Program-made: the position numbers and the translations under genes
Notes under the pieces: generated by a model
What the model was told of the DNA's origin: nothing
What the model saw: the letters and a program-made list of their open reading frames with translations, nothing else
Database searches by the model: none
In this document: piece after piece, positions 60,193 through 64,000 of the stretch
Numbering within the stretch: position 1 is the first letter of the stretch
Layout: each line of letters opens with the position of its first letter
From: Mesobacillus subterraneus
GTDB lineage: Bacteria > Bacillota > Bacilli > Bacillales > Cytobacillaceae
Reading direction: 5' to 3'
DNA length: 64,000 nucleotides
Assembly (NCBI RefSeq): GCF_020524355.2
Contig: NZ_CP129019.1
Location: 3,038,001 to 3,102,000 of the forward strand

Positions 60193-61542
60193 TTGGACAT
60201 ATTTAACTTGGTTTGGATAGCCATTTTAATTGCTTTAACGGCATTTTTCGTCGTTTCAGAATTTGCGATTGTTAAAGTGAGGAGTTCCAGAATTGACCAA
60301 TTAATAGAGGAAGGCAGCAAAAAAGCTGTGCTCGCAAAAAGAGTCATTTCCAATCTGGATGAGTACCTTTCTGCTTGTCAGCTTGGGATTACGGTCACTG
60401 CACTTGGTATTGGCTGGCTTGGAGAGCCGGCGATCGCGGATTTGCTAAAACCGTTATTCACCAGCCTGGATATTCCGGAATCCTTCGGACATGTCTTGTC
60501 AGTTGGAATTGCGTTCATGATTATCACATTCCTGCATGTCGTAGTTGGAGAATTGGCCCCTAAGACATTAGCAATCCAAAAAGCAGAATGGGTATCACTG
60601 AATACAGCTGGTCCGCTGATTTTATTTTACAAGATCATGTATCCTTTCATCTGGCTGTTGAACGGATCTGCCCGACTTGCTGTTGGTCTTGTTGGCCTTA
60701 AACCTGCCTCTGAACAGGATTTGGCTCATTCTGAGGAAGAACTTCGTATTATCCTGTCTGAGAGCTTTAAAAGTGGTGAAATCAACCAGTCAGAGTTTAA
60801 GTATGTAAATAAAATTTTCGAATTCGACAACCGGATCGCCAAAGAAATCATGGTGCCCCGCACGGAAATTATATCGTTGTCAAAAGAGGATTCACTGGAG
60901 AAATTTCTTCAGATTGTGAAGGAAGAGAAATTTACACGATATCCTGTCATTGACGGAGATAAGGACCATATTGTCGGATTAGTCAATATAAAAGAAGTAA
61001 TGACTGATTTAATCAATGAACAGGGACGGACTAAAAAAGCGCTAGATTCATATATTCGCCCAATCATTCGAGTCATCGACAGCATTCCAATCCATGACTT
61101 GCTGGTAAAAATGCAAAAAGAACGCATTCACATGGCAATCTTGATGGACGAATATGGCGGAACTTCCGGGCTCGTGACAGTAGAAGATATCCTTGAAGAA
61201 ATTGTAGGAGAAATTCGTGACGAGTTCGATATGGATGAAGTGCCGATGGTTCGCAAAATCCAGGAAAGCCATTATATCATCGATGCCAAACTGCTTGTCA
61301 GTGAGGTGAATGAACTTCTGACACTTGATATCAATGATGAAGATGTCGATACAATCGGCGGCTGGATGCTTACCGAGAATTACGAAGTCAAGCAAGGTGA
61401 CGTCGTCAGTTGCGGATCATACCTTTTCAAAATCACCGAAATGGAAGAGCATCACATCAAATATATCGAAGTAATGAAACAACCTGAAATTCAGAAGACA
61501 GCAGATAGTTTTTTTATGAATAAGACAGAAGTTGTTTCATAA
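60193..61542 (+). CDS. CNNM/CorC-family transporter (hemolysin C-like)
   Basis: A 449-residue protein: N-terminal DUF21 membrane domain (about 1-190, FNLVWIAILIALTAFFVVSEFAIVKVRSSR; GELAPKTLAI), a CBS pair (about 205-330, VPRTEIISLSKEDS; MDEYGGTSGLVTVEDILEEIVGEI) and a CorC_HlyC C-terminal domain. Family members export Mg2+ or modulate metal homeostasis. TTG 60193, seven bases after AAGGGA, gives the conserved N-terminus; the open frame to 60136 includes leader RNA. Confidence 0.88.
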   Translation: MDIFNLVWIAILIALTAFFVVSEFAIVKVRSSRIDQLIEEGSKKAVLAKRVISNLDEYLSACQLGITVTALGIGWLGEPAIADLLKPLFTSLDIPESFGHVLSVGIAFMIITFLHVVVGELAPKTLAIQKAEWVSLNTAGPLILFYKIMYPFIWLLNGSARLAVGLVGLKPASEQDLAHSEEELRIILSESFKSGEINQSEFKYVNKIFEFDNRIAKEIMVPRTEIISLSKEDSLEKFLQIVKEEKFTRYPVIDGDKDHIVGLVNIKEVMTDLINEQGRTKKALDSYIRPIIRVIDSIPIHDLLVKMQKERIHMAILMDEYGGTSGLVTVEDILEEIVGEIRDEFDMDEVPMVRKIQESHYIIDAKLLVSEVNELLTLDINDEDVDTIGGWMLTENYEVKQGDVVSCGSYLFKITEMEEHHIKYIEVMKQPEIQKTADSFFMNKTEVVS

Positions 61543-61544
61543 TA

Positions 61545-62150
61545 AGAAAAGCGCAAGCGCCTTGGTCAGCCCCGACAAGCGCTGGAGGACCGACCAGTGA
61601 AGTCGCTCTTTGACTTCATTGGTCGGATCGAAGCGACTCGAGGGGCTAGGCGCTGGAGCTGGACAAAGAAAAGCGCAAGCGCCTTGGTCAGCCCCGATAA
61701 GCGCTGGAGGGCCGACCAGTGAAGTCGCTCTTTGACTTCATTGGTCGGATCGAAGCGACTCGAGGGGCTAGGCGCTGGAGCTGGACAAAGAAAAGCGCAA
61801 GCGCCTTGGTCAGCCCCGACAAGCGCTGGAGGACCGACCAGTGAAGTCGCTCTTTGACTTCATTGGTCGGATCGAAGCGACTCGAGAGGCTAGGCGCTGG
61901 AGCTGGACAAAGAAAAGCGCAAGCGCCTTGGTCAGCCCCGACAAGCGCTGGAGGACCGACCAGTGAAGTCGCTCTTTGACTTCATTGGTCGGATCGAAGC
62001 GACTCGAGGGGCTAGGCGCTGGAGCTGGACAAAGAAAAGCGCAAGCGCCTTGGTCAGCCCCGATAAGCGCTGGAGGGCCGACCAGTGAAGTCGGTCTTTG
62101 ACTTCATTGGTCGGATCGAAGCGACTCGAGGGGCTAGGCGCTGGAGGACT
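61545..62150 (+). repeat. Array of five ~122-bp palindromic elements
   Basis: Heads GCGCAAGCGCC start at 61551, 61673, 61795, 61917 and 62039: exactly 122 apart. The copies are nearly identical, differing at few positions (GACAAGC/GATAAGC, GGACC/GGGCC). Each unit folds: AGCGCC...AGCCCC pairs with GGGGCT-A-GGCGCT, and inside CCGACCA-g-TGAAGTC pairs with GACTTCA-t-TGGTCGG. Located between convergent CNNM and CDF genes. Confidence 0.95.
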
Positions 62151-62199
62151 TGAGCTGGAAATTACTCGCAGTGTTAATCAATACTTCCTTAACCTTTAA

Positions 62200-62235
62200 T
62201 AAAAACCCAGGAAGGTCCCCTTCCTGGGTTTTTAT
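62200..62235. terminator. Bidirectional terminator before the CDF gene
   Basis: AAAACCCAGGAA pairs with TTCCTGGGTTTT around GGTCCCC, T runs on both strands. Confidence 0.9.
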
Positions 62236-62244
62236 GACTTTGTT

Positions 62245-63201
62245 TTATATTTTCCAGGTTTGGACGTCATCTGCTTCGATGATTCCCATAATAACATCAT
62301 CTACGTCCGGATCCTTTAGTACATTATCCCTGACCCTGAACTTGATATCATCAGCATCAGCCAGTGTCAGCCCTTTGCGCAGTTCCAGATAGCTTTCGAC
62401 ATGATACTGCCTTCCCTCCTGCACAATCCTTAATGTATTGATATCAATGACATCGGGGTCTGAGAGGATAAGCCTGGCAATCCGGTCCTCAACAACCTTG
62501 GGCGCAGCCACACCAATGAGGCCTACGGTATTCTCATAACCTATTTTCAACGCAATTCCTATCAATAGAATGCCGATCAGCAACGTTCCGATTCCGTCGA
62601 GCAGGTAAAACCCTGTTACATGTGCCATGACAATGGAAAGCAATGCTAAAAGCGCACCAAATGTTGCAATCAAATCCTCATAAAAAACCAGTCTTGTCGG
62701 CGGTGCTGCCAGACTTACATTCTTAAATGCATTTCCTACTATTCCAAATCCCTTTGCTTCACTTCTCGTCTCGTGAGCAATTTCTTTCATTGCCTTAATC
62801 AGAATTCCTCCATCAACAAGTACCGCAATAATCATGATAATGACGTTCAGCCACAAATTGGATGAAGCTTTCGGATGCTGGATCAGCTCCCACCCTTTGA
62901 TGACAGTTTCGTACGCCATGATCGAAATGATGATGACCGCCACGAGTACGAACAGGTTTACAACCCTACCAAACCCTGTCGGGAAGCGTTTGGTTGCTTC
63001 TTTTTCCGATATCGCACTGCCAATGAAAACAAAAAATTGATTCAGTGCATCCGCGACCGAATGAAGGGTCGTTGCTAGCATTGTTCCACTTCCGCTGATA
63101 CCAGCAGCCACCCCTTTGATGATTGCGAGGAAGGTATTCCCAAGTGCAGCAATCCCTGAAGATTTATTTCCTCTTTTAAAAAATTCAATCATTGATGACA
63201 T
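62245..63201 (-). CDS. Cation diffusion facilitator family transporter
   Basis: A 318-residue CDF protein with six helices; helix 2 carries TLHSVADALNQ (the HxxxD metal site) and helix 5 begins YEDLIATFGALLALL. The C-terminal cytosolic domain (VVEDRIARLILSDPDVIDI, HVESYLELRKGL) is the usual metallochaperone-like fold. Likely exports a divalent metal such as Zn2+, Mn2+ or Fe2+; the HxxxD/ExxxT combination differs from the plain zinc type. Start ATG 63201 or 63192 cannot be decided. Confidence 0.85.
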   Translation of the reverse strand: MSSMIEFFKRGNKSSGIAALGNTFLAIIKGVAAGISGSGTMLATTLHSVADALNQFFVFIGSAISEKEATKRFPTGFGRVVNLFVLVAVIIISIMAYETVIKGWELIQHPKASSNLWLNVIIMIIAVLVDGGILIKAMKEIAHETRSEAKGFGIVGNAFKNVSLAAPPTRLVFYEDLIATFGALLALLSIVMAHVTGFYLLDGIGTLLIGILLIGIALKIGYENTVGLIGVAAPKVVEDRIARLILSDPDVIDINTLRIVQEGRQYHVESYLELRKGLTLADADDIKFRVRDNVLKDPDVDDVIMGIIEADDVQTWKI

Positions 63202-63327
63202 TTCTCCACCTGCTTTGCTATTTTCTTTTATTAATATATATTTCCTTTACATTTTTCACATTTATGTCTCCTTTAAACATCTATTTGAATTTAGCTTGTA
63301 ATAAATAGAGTAATAGACTGCTAAAAA

Positions 63328-63361
63328 AAGCCCATCAGGAATATTCCTGATGGGCTCTTTT
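63328..63361 (-). terminator. Terminator after the last minus-strand gene
   Basis: GCCCATCAGGA pairs with TCCTGATGGGC; the minus-strand side ends TTTTTTTAG. Confidence 0.9.
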
Positions 63362-63368
63362 CTAAGAT

Positions 63369-64000
63369 TTACGTCCTGCTTTTAGAGGTTTCTCCAAATC
63401 TTTTGTTATAAGCACTCCATTTTTGTTTTGCGTTGATCAATATGTCCTCAATCAACAGCTCGATTCCGATTGCTGTCAGCGAGAAGACATTAGCATAATG
63501 CTTTTTCACTTCCCATTTCAATTCATGCTTCCCGCAAATACTGTATTTGTTCACTTCTTCCATTTCCTTGCTGAGCAGAGCAAGTTGCTGTTTTTTTTCC
63601 TGTTCAGGAAGAGCGACGATTTCATCGATTTTTTCAATATATTCGAGTGACTTGGTGATTTTCTCATTCACCTCATCATGTGTCTTTTTGTCCACCAGGT
63701 CGTACTTCAGTTTAAAAGCATTAAGGCTTCTGGCAGATTCATAGGTTGAACTCACAATTTCATCCCTGGTCATATAATCTGTTTCAAAGCTGAGCATGTA
63801 TTTCCATGATGGCTGGGTGATTGCCTTTCTATGGTCCTCGATTGTATGGCAGAACTTTTTATATCCATATTTTTCAGGATTTTCAAATGCCGGACTAGCA
63901 GGATCAAGGAACGGTGCCAGCGGAGCGACAAAATATGATAGTCGTTTATCGCCACCGGAAGCATTGTGAATCTCCTCACAAAAATCGACGTTAACAAGTG
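63369..64000 (-). CDS. C-terminal part of a B12-binding/radical SAM-type protein (truncated by window edge)
   Basis: The frame is open from the window edge (NVDFCEEIHNASGGDK) to the stop at 63369, about 209 residues. The segment LSYFVAPLAPFLDPASPAF, ENPEKYGYKKFC, QPSWKYMLSFETDYMTRDEI is what I remember from the C-terminus of a B12-binding/radical SAM family in Bacillus (TIGR04190-type). The core cluster motif is outside the window, so the reaction cannot be judged. The internal ATG 63797 is not the real start. Confidence 0.55.
   Translation of the reverse strand, partial: LVNVDFCEEIHNASGGDKRLSYFVAPLAPFLDPASPAFENPEKYGYKKFCHTIEDHRKAITQPSWKYMLSFETDYMTRDEIVSSTYESARSLNAFKLKYDLVDKKTHDEVNEKITKSLEYIEKIDEIVALPEQEKKQQLALLSKEMEEVNKYSICGKHELKWEVKKHYANVFSLTAIGIELLIEDILINAKQKWSAYNKRFGETSKSRT

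Overview
The window looks like chromosome of a spore-forming, low-to-mid GC Bacillaceae bacterium (Bacillus/Mesobacillus type). It carries the Bacillus subtilis yhfA–yhaA–ecsCBA–hit–serC–trpP–hpr–prsA–yhaLMNO–yhaPQ–yhaR–hemZ–yhaX–yheACDE–sspB–bmrCD block almost in order. It also has spore genes (SASP, YheCD coat-type proteins, YhaL, three YjcZ-type microproteins) and typical strong Gram-positive ribosome binding sites. All names come from reading the sequence; no database search was run.

Layout. 1-5.5 kb: end of a YhfA-like membrane protein, an M20 amidohydrolase, and the Ecs ABC transporter on the minus strand, with ecsB frameshifted at a homopolymer. 5-6.2 kb: an RNA-like region with three tandem motif copies and a terminator, then hit. 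6.3-11.8 kb: serC, trpP with a TRAP-type (N)AG-repeat site, YtxH protein, hpr/scoC, microproteins and prsA. 11.9-25.8 kb (mostly minus): yhaL, yhaM exonuclease, the yhaNO SbcCD-like pair, peptidase E, an ABC exporter, enoyl-CoA hydratase, hemZ and a HAD protein. 26-32.4 kb: yheA and four YheC/YheD ATP-grasp paralogues (one frameshifted). 32.4-38.2 kb: a CstR-like repressor, a PucR-type regulator with an MsmX-type ATPase, sspB with an unusual tRNA-like leader, and fumarase. 38.7-44.3 kb: the heterodimeric BmrCD-type multidrug exporter with leader peptides, and a sigY–yxlC-like ECF sigma operon with its own promoter. 44.4-51.5 kb: an MFS exporter, an HPr-like protein, a class A PBP, Usp and an XRE regulator. 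51.7-55.2 kb: Fur-controlled feoAB plus a FeoB-associated protein, and thiT behind a TPP riboswitch. 55.4-64 kb: two soluble histidine kinases, GltT, GNAT, a CNNM/CorC protein with a structured leader, a CDF transporter and the end of a B12/radical-SAM-like protein.

Non-coding structure is the most unusual part. (1) A ~122-bp palindromic element occurs at eleven places, twice as five-copy arrays, always in the same + orientation whatever the gene direction. (2) Seven intergenic arrays each use their own word but have periods of exactly 52 bp (four loci) or 20-21 bp (three loci), that is, whole numbers of DNA helical turns. (3) The sspB leader contains two tRNA-like modules, one ending in CCA. 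(4) The ecsA-hit gap holds three ~131-bp tandem units between a promoter and a terminator. (5) Two genes (ecsB, yheD) carry single-base frameshifts, which may be real or assembly errors.
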